This document shows, one piece after another, positions 25,981 through 36,529 of a stretch of DNA of 64,000 nucleotides. The stretch spans positions 1-64,000 of the forward strand of contig CAVYJN010000013.1 in NCBI GenBank assembly GCA_963768885.1, read 5' to 3'. Source of the stretch: DASRIA01 sp963768885. Lineage in GTDB: Bacteria; Actinomycetota; Thermoleophilia; Solirubrobacterales; JBBDJG01. Under the pieces are notes generated by a model. The model was given only the letters and a program-made list of their open reading frames with translations. It was not told where the DNA came from and ran no database searches. Numbering within the stretch: position 1 is the first letter of the stretch; each line of letters begins with the position of its first letter. A program made the position numbers and the translations under genes.

Positions 25981-28900
25981 ATGAAGTGCCCCAAATGCCT
26001 CACCGAGAACCTCGCCGATTCCGCCTTCTGCGAGGAATGCAGCGCTCCCCTGGAGGGCCAGTGCCCGGCGTGCGGCGCCGGCAACCGGCCCGGCGCCAAG
26101 TTCTGCCGGAAGTGCCGGACGGCGCTGCCGGAAACCCCAGGCGGCAACGGCGAGCACGGCCGTCCCGACCCGCGTTCGTATACGCCCAAGCATCTCGCCG
26201 ACCGGATCCTGCAGTCGAAGTCTGCCCTCGAGGGCGAGCGCAAGCAGGTGAGCGTGCTGTTCGCCGACGTGAAGGGCTCGATGGAGCTGGCCGAGCAGCT
26301 CGATCCGGAAGAGTGGTACACGATCCTCGACCGCTTCTTCGCCATCCTGACCGACGGCGTGCACCGCTTCGAGGGGACCGTGAACCAGTACGCCGGCGAC
26401 GGCATCATGGCGCTCTTCGGCGCGCCGATCGCCCACGAAGACCACGCGCAGCGCGCCTGCTTCGCGGCGCTCCAGCTGCGCGATGCTGTGCAGGGCTACG
26501 CGCGCGAGCTCAAGCGCGAGCGAGGTCTCCAGCTCTCGGCCCGCATCGGGATCAACTCGGGCCACGTGGTGGTGGGTCACATCGGCGACGACCTGCGCAT
26601 GGACTACACCGCCCAAGGGCACGCGGTGGGCCTCGCGGCTCGCATGGAGGCCCTGGCGTCGCCCGACACGATCTACTTGACGCGCGCGACCGCGGACCTC
26701 TGCACCGGATACTTCGACTTGGATGACCTCGGCGAGTTCAACGTGAAGGGCGCCAGAGACCCCCTGCGCGTCTTCCAGCTGAAGGGAGTAGGCTCACTCC
26801 GGACGCGCTTCGACGTCTCGCGCGCGCGCGGGCTCTCGCGCTTCGTCGGGCGCACCGACGAGGTGGCGGTCCTCGCGCAGGCCCTCGAGCGCGCGCGCCG
26901 GGGACAGGGGCAGGTGGTGGGCGTGGTGGCGCACGCGGGCGTCGGGAAGAGCCGTCTCTGCTTCGAGTTCACGGAGCAGCACCGTGCCCGTGGGGGCTTC
27001 GTCAACCAGGGCCGCGCCGTGCCCCACGGTCGCACCATTCCGCTCCTCCCGCTGATGGAGGCCTTCCGCACGTACTACGGGATCACCGAGCAGGACGAAC
27101 CGCGCATCGTGCGCGAGAAGATCGCCGGGCGCGTGCTCCTGATCGACGAATCGTTCCGCGATGTGCTGCCGTTGCTTTTCGACTTCTTCGGGGCGCCGGA
27201 TCCGGAGCGGCCCGTGCCGCCGATGGATCCCGACGCGCGCCGCCGCCAGCTGGTCGGCGTCCTGCGCCGCCTCGTGCAGACCGGAGTCCGGGAGGACGCC
27301 GCCATCACCCTGTTCGAGGACCTGCACTGGTTCGACGAGTCGAGCGAGACGTTTCTCCGCGAGTGGATCGACGCGCTCCAGAGCTCGCGCAGCCTGCTCG
27401 TCCTGAACTTCCGTCCCGAGTATCGCGCCGACTGGATGCGAGCCACACACTACTCGCAGATATCCCTCCAGCCGCTCGGCCCCGAGGCGATCCGCGAGCT
27501 GCTGGACGACCTGCTCGGCCGCGATCCGAGCATGACGGGCCTGGCCGACGCCATCCACGAGCGCACGCGCGGCAACCCCTTCTTCACGGAGGAAATCGTG
27601 CGCGCGCTCATCGAGGACGGGCACCTCGAGGGCGCGCGCGGTGCCTATCGCCTGGTGACGCCCGTCGGCAACCTGCAGGTTCCCGACTCGGTGCACGGGA
27701 TCCTGGCGGCGCGCATCGACCGGCTCGCGGAGCGCCAGAAGCACCTTCTGCAGACGGCCGCGGTGATCGGCAAGAGCTTCGAAGAGCCGATCCTGGAAGC
27801 CGTGGCCAGCCTGACGCGGCGCGAGCTGGCCGACTCCCTGGCCGTGCTGAAGAGCGGCGAGTTCGTCTACGAGGAATCGCTCTACCCGGTGGTGGAGTAC
27901 GCGTTCCGCCATCCGCTGACCCACGAGGTGGCGCTCGACTCCCAGCTCGCCGAGCGCCGCCGCAAGCTGCACGCCGCCGTCGCCGGCGCGATCGAGGAGC
28001 AGAAGGCCGGTCAGCTGGACGCGCAGGCCGCCCTCATCTCCCACCACTGGGAGCAGGCCGGGGAGCCGCTCCAGGCGGCGCGCTGGGCCGCGCGCGCGGC
28101 AGCCTGGACGGCGCGTCGCGATCCGACGGAGGGCGTGCGTCTCTGGCAGCTCGTGCTCGCGCTCGCTCGGCAGGTCGGCGAATCCGAGGCGGCTGAGCGC
28201 CTGCGGATGGATGCCTGCCGCGCGATACTGCTCGGTGGCTCGTGGCGCGTCGGCATGCCGATGGAGGAGATGGAGGCGCTCCACGACGAGGGCAAACGGC
28301 TCGCCGAGGCACGCGGCGACCGGGACTACCTGGCGTCGCTCGCGGTGGCGTACGTGTCCTTCTTCGGCTCCGTGCGGGGAGCCGTCGCCCGCTACGCCAG
28401 CGAGGCCCGGCGTGCGCTGCCGCTCGTCGAGCAACAGGGCAATCCCGAGATCCTTTCCGTGTTGCTGATCATGCTCGGGTACTCGCACTTTCTGAGCGGC
28501 CGCCTCGAGGATTCATTCGTCTACGCCCAGCGCTGCCTGGCGCTCACCGAGACGAACCCGACGCTCGGCAAGGCCACCATCGGTTTCAGCGCGTACCTGT
28601 GGGCCCGGATGAACCTTGCGTCTCTGGAGGCCCAGCGCGACGGCGACGTCCAGCACGGCGTGCGCAGTCTCGACGCGGTGATGCGCGCTGCGCGTGAAGC
28701 GGGAGAGACCGAGGTGCTCCACTGGGCAGCGGGCACCCAGGTCGACATGCTCATCATGTTCGCGGGCGAGCTGGGAGATTCGCCGGCCCTGGCCCGCGAG
28801 GGACTCGCGGCCTCGGAGCGTGCCGGGAGCGCCTTCTCGCAGGTACATTTGCTCACCCGCGGCATGGCCCGTGTGCAGCTCTTCCAGGGAGACCACGAGA

Positions 28901-29379
28901 GCGCGATCGGCTCGCTCGAGCGCGCGCTGACGATCCTGCGCGAGCGGCGCGCGGCCAGCGAGGTGGAGCCGGTCACCCTGGCGCTGCTGGCGCGTGCCCA
29001 TCTGGCCGCAGGCGAGGTCGCGCGCGCGGCGGCCGTCGCCGCCGAGGCGCTGAGCGTCGCGCGTGAGAATGGATCGCACTGGGCCGAGGTCCAGGCGCTC
29101 GAAGCGCGGTCGTATGCGCTGCTCGCCGGGGACGTCGCCGAGCATGCAGCCGAGGTCGACACGCTCGTCGAGCGCATGGCGGCTCTGATCGAGGAAGCCG
29201 GCCTGCGCCTCTACCTGCCGCGGCTCGTCGAGCTGCGGGCGGCCGTGGCCGGAGCGCGCGGCGACGCCGCGGCGCGCGATCGACACCTGCGCGAGGCGCA
29301 CCGCCTGTACACGCAGGCGGGCGCGACCGGGCACGCGCAACGGCTGGCGAAGGAGCTACCAGGTCCCGCCAGCGGTTGA
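25981..29379 (+). CDS. Class III adenylate cyclase with AAA/ATPase and TPR domains
   Basis: Large signalling protein (1132 aa). It begins with a double zinc ribbon (MKCPKCLTENLADSAFCEEC, then CPACGAGNRPGAKFCRKC). A class III nucleotide cyclase domain spans about residues 85-260, with metal aspartates Asp96 (VLFADVKGSMEL) and Asp140 (QYAGDGIMALFGAP) and GRID-like NSGHVVVGHIG. A STAND/AAA ATPase follows from about 290 (FVGRTDEVAVL, Walker A AHAGVGKS with Lys323, and TLFEDLHWFDE). The remainder is helical repeats of TPR type. Family members sense unknown ligands and make cAMP. ATG 25981 is chosen because the zinc ribbon starts there; no strong ribosome site is seen. It lies directly upstream of the biotin carboxylase, so it may regulate the acyl-CoA block (inference). 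Confidence 0.93.
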   Translation: MKCPKCLTENLADSAFCEECSAPLEGQCPACGAGNRPGAKFCRKCRTALPETPGGNGEHGRPDPRSYTPKHLADRILQSKSALEGERKQVSVLFADVKGSMELAEQLDPEEWYTILDRFFAILTDGVHRFEGTVNQYAGDGIMALFGAPIAHEDHAQRACFAALQLRDAVQGYARELKRERGLQLSARIGINSGHVVVGHIGDDLRMDYTAQGHAVGLAARMEALASPDTIYLTRATADLCTGYFDLDDLGEFNVKGARDPLRVFQLKGVGSLRTRFDVSRARGLSRFVGRTDEVAVLAQALERARRGQGQVVGVVAHAGVGKSRLCFEFTEQHRARGGFVNQGRAVPHGRTIPLLPLMEAFRTYYGITEQDEPRIVREKIAGRVLLIDESFRDVLPLLFDFFGAPDPERPVPPMDPDARRRQLVGVLRRLVQTGVREDAAITLFEDLHWFDESSETFLREWIDALQSSRSLLVLNFRPEYRADWMRATHYSQISLQPLGPEAIRELLDDLLGRDPSMTGLADAIHERTRGNPFFTEEIVRALIEDGHLEGARGAYRLVTPVGNLQVPDSVHGILAARIDRLAERQKHLLQTAAVIGKSFEEPILEAVASLTRRELADSLAVLKSGEFVYEESLYPVVEYAFRHPLTHEVALDSQLAERRRKLHAAVAGAIEEQKAGQLDAQAALISHHWEQAGEPLQAARWAARAAAWTARRDPTEGVRLWQLVLALARQVGESEAAERLRMDACRAILLGGSWRVGMPMEEMEALHDEGKRLAEARGDRDYLASLAVAYVSFFGSVRGAVARYASEARRALPLVEQQGNPEILSVLLIMLGYSHFLSGRLEDSFVYAQRCLALTETNPTLGKATIGFSAYLWARMNLASLEAQRDGDVQHGVRSLDAVMRAAREAGETEVLHWAAGTQVDMLIMFAGELGDSPALAREGLAASERAGSAFSQVHLLTRGMARVQLFQGDHESAIGSLERALTILRERRAASEVEPVTLALLARAHLAAGEVARAAAVAAEALSVARENGSHWAEVQALEARSYALLAGDVAEHAAEVDTLVERMAALIEEAGLRLYLPRLVELRAAVAGARGDAAARDRHLREAHRLYTQAGATGHAQRLAKELPGPASG

Positions 29380-29432
29380 TTTGCCTTCCTGCCACGAGGT
29401 AACCGAGCCCTGGCCCCGGGCCCGCCTGCGTG

Positions 29433-31440
29433 ATGCGCCCCATCGAAAAGATCCTCGTCGCCAACCGCGGCGAGATCGCCGCCCGCGTCATGCGCACCTG
29501 CCGGGCGATGGGCATCGCGACCGTCGCCGTCTACGCCGACCCCGACCGCGAGGCGCCCTTCGTCCGCGCCGCCGACGAGGCCGTGTCCATCGGCCCGCCG
29601 GTCTCGACCTCGTCCTTCCTCGCCATCGAGGCGATGCTCGACGTCGCGCGCCGCACCGGCGCCGACGCCATCCACCCGGGCTACGGCTTCCTCTCCGAGA
29701 ACGCCGACTTCGCGCAGGCCTGCGCCGACGCGGGCGTCGTCTTCATCGGCCCGTCGCCCGAGGCCATCCGGCGCATGGGCAGCAAGATCGAGGCGAAGCG
29801 CATCATGGAGGCCGCGGGCGTCCCGGTCGTGCCGGGCTTCACGGTCGCGGGGCTCGACGACCGCGAGGTCGCGGAGCGCGCGCGGAAGATCGGCTACCCG
29901 CTCCTCGTGAAGGCCTCGGCGGGCGGGGGCGGGCGGGGGATGCGGCTCGTGCAGGATCCCGCGGCCCTCGGGCCCGCGCTCGAGGCGGCGCGGCGCGAGG
30001 CGAAGAGCGCCTTCGGCGACGACACGCTCCTCGTCGAGCGCTACGTCGACGGCGCCGCGCCACGTCGAGATCCAGATCCTCGGCGACACCCACGGGACGC
30101 TCCTCCACTGCTTCGAGCGCGAGTGCTCGGTGCAGCGGCGGCACCAGAAGATCCTCGAGGAGTCGCCCTCGCCGGCGCTCGACGACGCGCGCCGCGCGCG
30201 CGCATGTGCGCCGCCGCGCGTCGCCGCCGGGCGGGCGATCGCGCTACCACAACGCCGGCACGGTCGAGTTCGTCGTCGACGCGTCGGGCGACTTCTACTT
30301 CCTCGAGGTGAACACGCGCCTCCAGGTCGAGCATCCCGTGACCGAGGAGGTGACCGGCCTCGACCTGGTCCGCCTCCAGATCCTGGTCGCGCAGGGCGAG
30401 CCGCTGCCGCTCCGCCAGGAGGACATCGTCGTCCGCGGGCACGCGATCGAGGCGCGCGTCTACGCCGAGGACCCGCGCACGGACTTCCTGCCGTCGACCG
30501 GCACGCTCGTCGCTCTGGGAGGAGGGCCGCGGGCCGGGCGTGCGCTGGGAGAGCGGCGTCGAGACCGGGTCCGACGGTCGAGCATCCACTACGACCCGAT
30601 GCTCGCCAAGGTGATCGCGCACGCGCCGACGCGCGCCGAGGCGCTCGCGCGGCTCGCGCGGGCGCTCGCGACGACGCGCGTGCACGGCGTGCGGACGAAC
30701 GTCCCCGTCCTCCTCGACGTGCTCCGCCATCCCGAGTTCGCGGCCGGGCGCTTCGACACGCACTTCATCGGCACGCACGTCGTCCCGAGCCGCGAGCCGA
30801 CGGCCGCCGAGCGCGACGCCGATCGCGTGCACGCGGTCGCCGCCGCGCTCTGGCTCCAGGAGCGCCGGCGGGCCGAGGCGCCCGTGCTGCGCGGGCTCCC
30901 GTCGGGCTGGCGGAACAACCCGAGCCAGCCGCAGACGGTGTCCTTCCGGAGCGGCGAGGCGACGATCGCCGTCGCCTACCGGGTGCGGACGCCGGCGCGC
31001 ATCGAGGTGACCGTCGACGGCGCGCCGCACGAGGCGAGCGTCCTCGGCTGGGGCGCGGACCACGTCGCGATCCTGCTCGACGGCGTCCGCCGCGCGTGCC
31101 GGGTCGCGACGCGCGACGACGTCCACTGGGTGCAGAGCGCGCTCGGCAGCTCGGAGCTGCACGAGGTGCCGCGCTTCCCACCGCCGGCGTCTGAAGAGGC
31201 ACACGGCGGCTGCCTCGCGCCGATGCCCGGACGCATCCTCGCGATCCGCGTGCGCCCCGGGCGACCGCGTGACCAAGGGCCAGGTGCTCGCCGTCCTCGA
31301 GGCGATGAAGATGGAGCACGAGGTGCGAGTGCGCCGAGGACGGCGTCGTCCGCGAGGTGCCGGTCGAGCCCGGGCAGCAGGTGAACGCCGGCGACGTCCT
31401 CGTGGTCGTGGATACAGAGCAGGAGGAGGCTTCGGCATGA
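29433..31440 (+). CDS. Acyl-CoA carboxylase, biotin carboxylase/BCCP (alpha) subunit (frameshifted)
   Basis: ATP-dependent carboxylation of a C-terminal biotin domain. Start at ATG 29433 (GTG 29430 adjacent): IEKILVANRGEIAARVMRTC, HPGYGFLSENADFAQAC, and the ATP-grasp glycine loop LVKASAGGGGRGMRLV. Shifts near 30055, 30200-30240, 30525 and 30555 disrupt the central domain; HVEIQILGD, ERECSVQRRHQK and LEVNTRLQVEHPVTEEVTGL confirm it. The C-terminus has the biotinyl motif LEAMKMEHEV (31294-31323) after a further shift. Full length about 669 residues, like LiuD or AtuF. Its TGA overlaps the next gene's ATG (ATGA), so translation is coupled. Confidence 0.87.
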
Positions 31441-32200
31441 GCGACGCGGTGCTGTACGAGGTCAGGCGGGACGCCGCCTGGATCACGCTGAACCAGCCGG
31501 AGCGGCGAAACGCGCTCAGCGCCGAGCTGGTCGACGGGCTCCGCACCCATCTCGCGACGGCGCTCGCGCGATCCGGCGGTGCGGCCGTGGTGCTCACGGG
31601 CGCCGGGGCCGCGTTCTGCGCCGGCGCCGATCTGAAGAGCGGCGGCCTCGCCGCCGCGGAGGGCGAGGAGCATCCGTTCGTCCGCGTCCTGAAGGCGATC
31701 TGGCACTCGCCGAAGCCGGTCATCGGCCGCGTCAACGGGCACGCCTTCGGCGGCGGGCTCGGCCTCACGGCGGCGTGCGATCTGACCATCGCGGCCGACG
31801 GCGCCACGTTCGCGTTCAGCGAGGTCCGCGTCGGCGTCATCCCGGCGATCATCTCGGTCGTCTGCATCCCGAAGCTGGGCATCCAGAACGCGATGTGGCT
31901 CTTCCTGACGGGCGAGCGCATCTCCGCCGCGCGGGCGGTCGAGGTGGGGCTCGTGCACCGCGTCGTGCCGGCCGCCGAGCTGGACCGTGCCGTCGAGGAG
32001 GTCGCCGGCCTCGTCCGCCTGGGCGGACCGAATGCCGTCCGCGAGGCGAAGCGGCTGGTGCGCCGCGTGCCGACGCTCGCGCTCGACGAGGCGTTCCGCG
32101 CGACGACCGCGACGAGCCTCGCGCTCTTCGCGTCCGAGGAGGCCGCCGAGGGCATGCAGCGCCTTCGTCGAGAAGCGGAAGCCGCCGCTGGGCGGAGTAA
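31437..32200 (+). CDS. Enoyl-CoA hydratase/isomerase (AtuE/LiuC-like)
   Basis: Crotonase-fold enzyme hydrating an enoyl-CoA made by the carboxylase. MSDAVLYEVRRDAAWITLNQ starts the protein; oxyanion loops are GAAFCAGADLKSGG and GHAFGGGLGLTAACDLTIA. The catalytic region is SEVRVGVIPAIISV, with Glu in SEVR, and the expected second Glu region is replaced by IPAII, as in methylglutaconyl-type hydratases. One extra base near 32190 shifts the last residues, restoring VEKRKPPWAE before TAA 32198-32200. It overlaps the biotin carboxylase by four bases and precedes atuA by three. Confidence 0.87.
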
Positions 32201-32203
32201 GCC

Positions 32204-34007
32204 ATGGCCTCGAACGACGTGCTCCGCATCGCGAACTGCAGCGGCTTCTACGGCGACCGCCTGAGCGCCGCCCGCGAGATGGTCGAGGGCGGCCCGATCG
32301 ACGTGCTGACCGGCGACTACCTCGCCGAGCTGACGCTGATGATCCTCTGCCAAGGATCGCGCTGAAGGACCCGGACGCCGGCTACGCGCGCACCTTCCTC
32401 GCGCAGATCGAGGAGGTGCTCGGCGCCTGCGTCGAGCGCGGCATCCGGATCGTCGTCAACGCCGGCGGCCTCAACCCCGCCGGGCTCGCCGCCGAGCTCG
32501 ACGCAGCTGGCGACGCGGCTCGGCGTCCGCGGCGCGCGATCGCGCACGTCGAGGGCGACGATCTCCTGCCGCGGCTCGCCGAGCTCCAGGCCGCGCGGCG
32601 AGACGCTCCGCCACCTCGACAAGGGCATCCCGCTCGCCGACGCTCGACAGCGCAGGTCGTGACCGCCAACGCCTACCTCGGCGCCTGGGGCATCGCCGAG
32701 GCGCTCGACGCGCGGCGCCGACGTCGTGATCTGCCCGCGCGTCACCGACGCGGCGCTCGACGCTCGGGCCCGGCGGCGTGGAAGTTCGGCTGGGCGCGCG
32801 ACGACTGGGACCGCCTCGCGGCCGGCGTCGTCGCCGGGCCACATCATCGAGTGCGGCGCCGCAGTGCACCGGCGGCAACTACTCCTTCTTCCACGAGGTG
32901 CCGGGCCTCGAGCGCCCCGGCTTCCCGATCGCCGAGATGCACGCCGACGGCACGTTCGTCATCACCAAGCATCCCGGGCACCGGCGGCCTGGTGTCGGTC
33001 GGCACCGTCACGGCGCAGCTGCTCTACGAGATCGCAGGGCCCGCGCTACCTCAACCCCGACGTCGACGGCGCGCTTCGACACGATCGCGCTCGAGCAGGA
33101 GGGGCCCGACCGCGTGCGCGTCTCCGGCGTGCGCGGCGAGCCGCCGCCCGCCGACGACGAAGGTCTGCATCAACTACCTCGGCGGCTACCGGAACTCGAT
33201 GACGTTCGTGCTCGACCGGGCTCGACATCGAGGAGAAGGCGCGGCTCGCCGAGGAGACGCTCTGGAAGCTCGTCGGCGGCCGCGAGCGCTTCGCCGAGAC
33301 GCACGTGCAGCTGCGGCGCTCGGACCGGCCCGATCCCGCGCACCAACGAGGAGGCCTTCGCGCTACCTCCGCGTCACGCGTGAAGGACCCGGACGCCGAG
33401 CAAGGTCGGCCGCGCGTTCTCGCAACAAGGTCGTCGAGATGGCGCTCGCGAGCTACCCGGGCTTCTTCATGACGCACGCCGCCCGGCGACGCGGATCGCC
33501 GTTCGGCGTCTACTGGCCGGCGCTGGTGCCGCTCGGAGCTGGTCGAGCACCGCGTGGTGCATCGGCGGGGAGACGATCGTCGTGCCGCCGGTCATCGCCG
33601 CCGGCGCGCGCCGCGCGCCCGGCGAGCGTCGCCGCCGCCGCCGTCGCGCCGCCGCCGGGCGGCCCGACCGCGCGGCTGCCGCTCGGCACGATCTGCGGCG
33701 CGCGCTCGGGCGACAAGGGCGGCAACGCCAACGTCGGCGTCTGGGCGCGGAACGCCGGCGGCGTACGCGTGGCTCGAGCGACTTCCTCACCGTCGAGCGC
33801 GTTCAAGCGCGCTCGTGCCGGAGGCGCGCGACGCTCGAGGTCGAGCGCTACGAGCTGCCGAACCTGCTGGCGCTCAACTTCGTCGTGCACGGGCTGCTCG
33901 GCGACGGCGTCGCCGCGTCGCTGCGCAGCGACCCGCAGGCGAAGAGCCTCGGCGAGTACCTGCGCGCGCGGGTCGTCGACATTCCGCGGAGCCTGCTCGC
34001 CGAATAG
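32204..34007 (+). CDS. atuA: AtuA family protein (DUF1446, acyclic terpene utilisation) (many frameshifts)
   Basis: AtuA is essential for citronellol/geraniol catabolism in Pseudomonas, but its reaction is unknown. Pieces in order: MASNDVLRIANCSGFYGDRL, GDYLAELTL, IVVNAGGLNPAGLAAEL, IAHVEGDDLLPRLAEL, VTANAYLGAWGIAEALDA, CGAQCTGGNYSFFHEVPGLE (via a one-base shift), FVITKHPG, VCINYLGGYRNSM. Then comes the separate C-terminal domain LPLGTICGARSGDKGGNANV and ELPNLLALNFVVHGLLGDGV. About ten single-base shifts break it, more than any other gene here. Span (1804 bases, about 600 residues) matches the family. It ends the carboxylase operon. Confidence 0.8.
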
Positions 34008-34317
34008 CGACGAGGCGCATTCGACCGCGTGAGCGCTCACACCGCCAACAACGAGGGGCATAGTCCCTACAAACGCCTGAGTTGACGGACCGCGTCTTAT
34101 TCGACGCGGCGCCCCGGGCCCCCCGCAGCCGCATATGGCCGTCGCCTCGCGGCTCGCGACGCGGGCGTGCTGCTGCCCGGGGACGGTGTCGCGATCCTGC
34201 GCCGCGCCGGGGCCCGGCTGTGGGAGCTGGTGGCGACGTTCTGACGGCAGGTTTCACTGGACCGCACGCCCGGCGGCGTGCGATGGTCCCCGCTCGCGAG
34301 CGCAGAAGGAGGAACGC
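34008..34317. other. Intergenic region after atuA
   Basis: 310 bases with no gene. It begins with a 20-base sequence (34006-34025, overlapping the atuA stop) that recurs exactly at 56283-56302. A short inverted repeat CCGCGTC-N6-GACGCGG lies near 34090-34110. Confidence 0.5.
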
Positions 34318-36217
34318 ATGTCGCGCCGGCGTGCCCGCATCAGCCTGCTGTTTCTCGCCTGTGCGGTGACGGCGGAGGCCTTCACCGTGCCCGTGGGGCG
34401 GAACTTTCGCGTGAACAGCACCGTCGACGGCACCCAGGGCCTTCCCGCGGTCGCGATCGACGGGGCGGGGAACCACGTCGTCGTATGGGCCGGAGGGGGC
34501 ACGGTGGGCGGCGTCCGCGGACAGCGGTACGACCCGACCGGGGCTCCGCTCGGCGGGGAGTTCGCCGTGAGCACCAGCCTCGCCGGGTATCCCGCGGTCG
34601 CCGCCGGACCAGGTGGAGGCTTCCTCGTCGTCTGGGGGGCCGCCGCCGACGTCCGGGCCCTGCGCTACGATGCCGCCGGTACGCCGCAGGGCAGCGCGTT
34701 CGTGGTCAACGCGTACACGACGGGCAATCAGGGGAATCCGGCGGTCGCCGCCGACGGACTCGGCAACTTCATCGTCGCGTGGGAGGGGTCGGCCGCTCAC
34801 GATCCGATGAGCGGCATCGCGGCGCGGCGCTTCGACGCCGCCGGGGTGGCTCGGGGGCGACATTGCCGTCAGCGCGTACACGACCGACACCCAGTCCTCG
34901 CCGTCCGTGGCGGCGGACGGGAGCGGAAACTTCGTGGTGGCCTGGACCAGCAGGACCGACGGGAATGACAGCAGCGTCGCCGGGCGGCGCTTCGATGCCG
35001 GCGGCACGCCGCTCGGCGGCGAGTTCGTCGTGAACACCTATACGACCGGCTTCCAGTTTGAGCCGTCGGTGGCGCAGCGCTCGGCCGGCGACTTCGTGGT
35101 CGTGTGGACGGACTCCGGCATCATCCCGAGCGCGCGCGCGATCGTCGCCCAGCGCTTTGATGCGAGCGGGACGGCGGTCGGCGGCGAGATACAGGTCGGT
35201 GCCGAGCCCTTAACGGTGGATACCCGGGCCCGCGCGGCGATGGATTCAGGCGGCGACTTCATGGTCGTCTGGCAGCGGGGCACACCCTTCGGGGCGCGGC
35301 GTTATGAGAGCGATGGGACGCCGCAGGGCGCAGACTTCGACGTGAGCGACTACACGCTGTTCGACCGCGACCAGGCGACGGTGGCCGCCGGCGGCGCCGG
35401 TCGCTTCCTGGTCGTCTGGCACGATGAGATTGGGGATGACGTCGTCGCCCAGCGCTTCAGCGCCGGCTGCGGTGACGGGATCGTCGAGCCCGGCGAGGCG
35501 TGCGACGACGGCAATGCCGCGGCCGGGGACGGCTGTGCGGCGAAGTGCGTGGCCGAGACGTGCTCCGCGTGCGTGGGCTCACCGTCGAGCTGCGTGCCGA
35601 TCGTCACCTGCACGGCGGGCGACGGCTGCTGCGCGCCGGGGTGCACGGCGGCGACGGACGCCGACTGTCCCACCCCGATCGCGGGCGCCATGCTGGCCAT
35701 CCGCGACCCGTTGTCGTCGGCGACGGTCAAGTCCACGCTCGGGTTCAAGTCCACGGATGCCGGGATCGACACGAGCCTCGCCAGCGGCTTCGATCCGCTC
35801 GCGGACGGTGCCGCGATCCAGATCTACAAGCCGACCGGCGACGGGGAGGATACGCGGTGCTGGGAGTTCCCTGCCGCGAGCTGGACGCTTCGCGACACGA
35901 CCAACGGCGGGCGGGTGTTCAAGTACAGGGACACGGAGGCCGCGCCGTGCAGGATCGCCCGCGTGCGCGGCGGCCGACTGCTGCGGGCCCAGTGCGCCGG
36001 CGTCGTCTCGCGCGTGCCGTACGACCTGGGCGCGTCGCCGCAGGGCAGCCTCGCAGTACGCTTCAAGAGTGGCGGGATCGACTACTGCACGCTGTTCGAT
36101 TCGGCGTCCATCCAGCGCGACACGGACGTGAGCTTCCTCGCCCGAGGCGCGCCGGCGCCGGCGTCGTGCCCCGAGCCGCCGCTGCCGTGTCCGTTCCGGA
36201 TCGCGCCCGCCGAGTGA
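34318..36217 (+). CDS. Secreted repeat protein with DUF4215 cysteine-rich domain (one frameshift)
   Basis: Exported surface protein of unknown function, about 633 residues. ATG 34318 has AAGGAGGA upstream and encodes a signal peptide MSRRRARISLLFLACAVTA. Then follow about seven repeats of roughly 60 residues with the pattern LGGEFVVNTYTTG...P-VA-DG-GNFVVAW, a beta-propeller-like layout. Next is the calcium/cysteine domain CGDGIVEPGEACDDGNAAAG and a C-terminal beta domain starting AIRDPLSSATVKSTLGFKS that is common in Binatota-type secreted proteins. A missing base near 34855 interrupts the fourth repeat (LGGDIAVSAYTT restored). DUF4215 and these repeats are typical of myxobacterial and Binatota secreted proteins. 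Confidence 0.78.
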
Positions 36218-36529
36218 GCAGCGCGATGTGCTGAGGGGCGAGCGGGAAACTGAGATCGGCCAGCCGCCGCCGATAGGGGGCGGGTCCATACGGACGCCTC
36301 TTGCAGGCAGGCGCCCCCTCTAGCCACGGGAACGCTATCGTCCAAGCCGCTGGGTCGTGACGAGCGAGCGGCGGCTCAGTCGCAGGTTCCCCCCGTGCAC
36401 GACAAGCCGCAGCACTCGATGGAATCGCTGCAGGAACTCCCCGCGGGACGGCAGCAGAGGAATCCCCTGCCATTTCCCGCGCGCCGCCCGGCCGAGTAGT
36501 CTCGGGACACCGCACCAGGGGAGGAGCCC
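36218..36529. other. Intergenic region, nothing recognised
   Basis: 312 bases with no convincing ORF. GGGGAGGAG at its right end is the ribosome site of the following SDR gene. Confidence 0.45.

Noticed and set aside
30041..32353. 770-codon minus-strand ORF over the carboxylase and hydratase
   Set aside because: Shadow of frame-broken but clearly conserved plus-strand genes; composition is Arg/Ser-rich and shows no domain.
29433..34007. Programmed frameshifting as explanation of the many shifts
   Set aside because: No slippery heptamer or conserved downstream structure, too many sites per gene, and both +1 and -1 changes; consensus error fits better.
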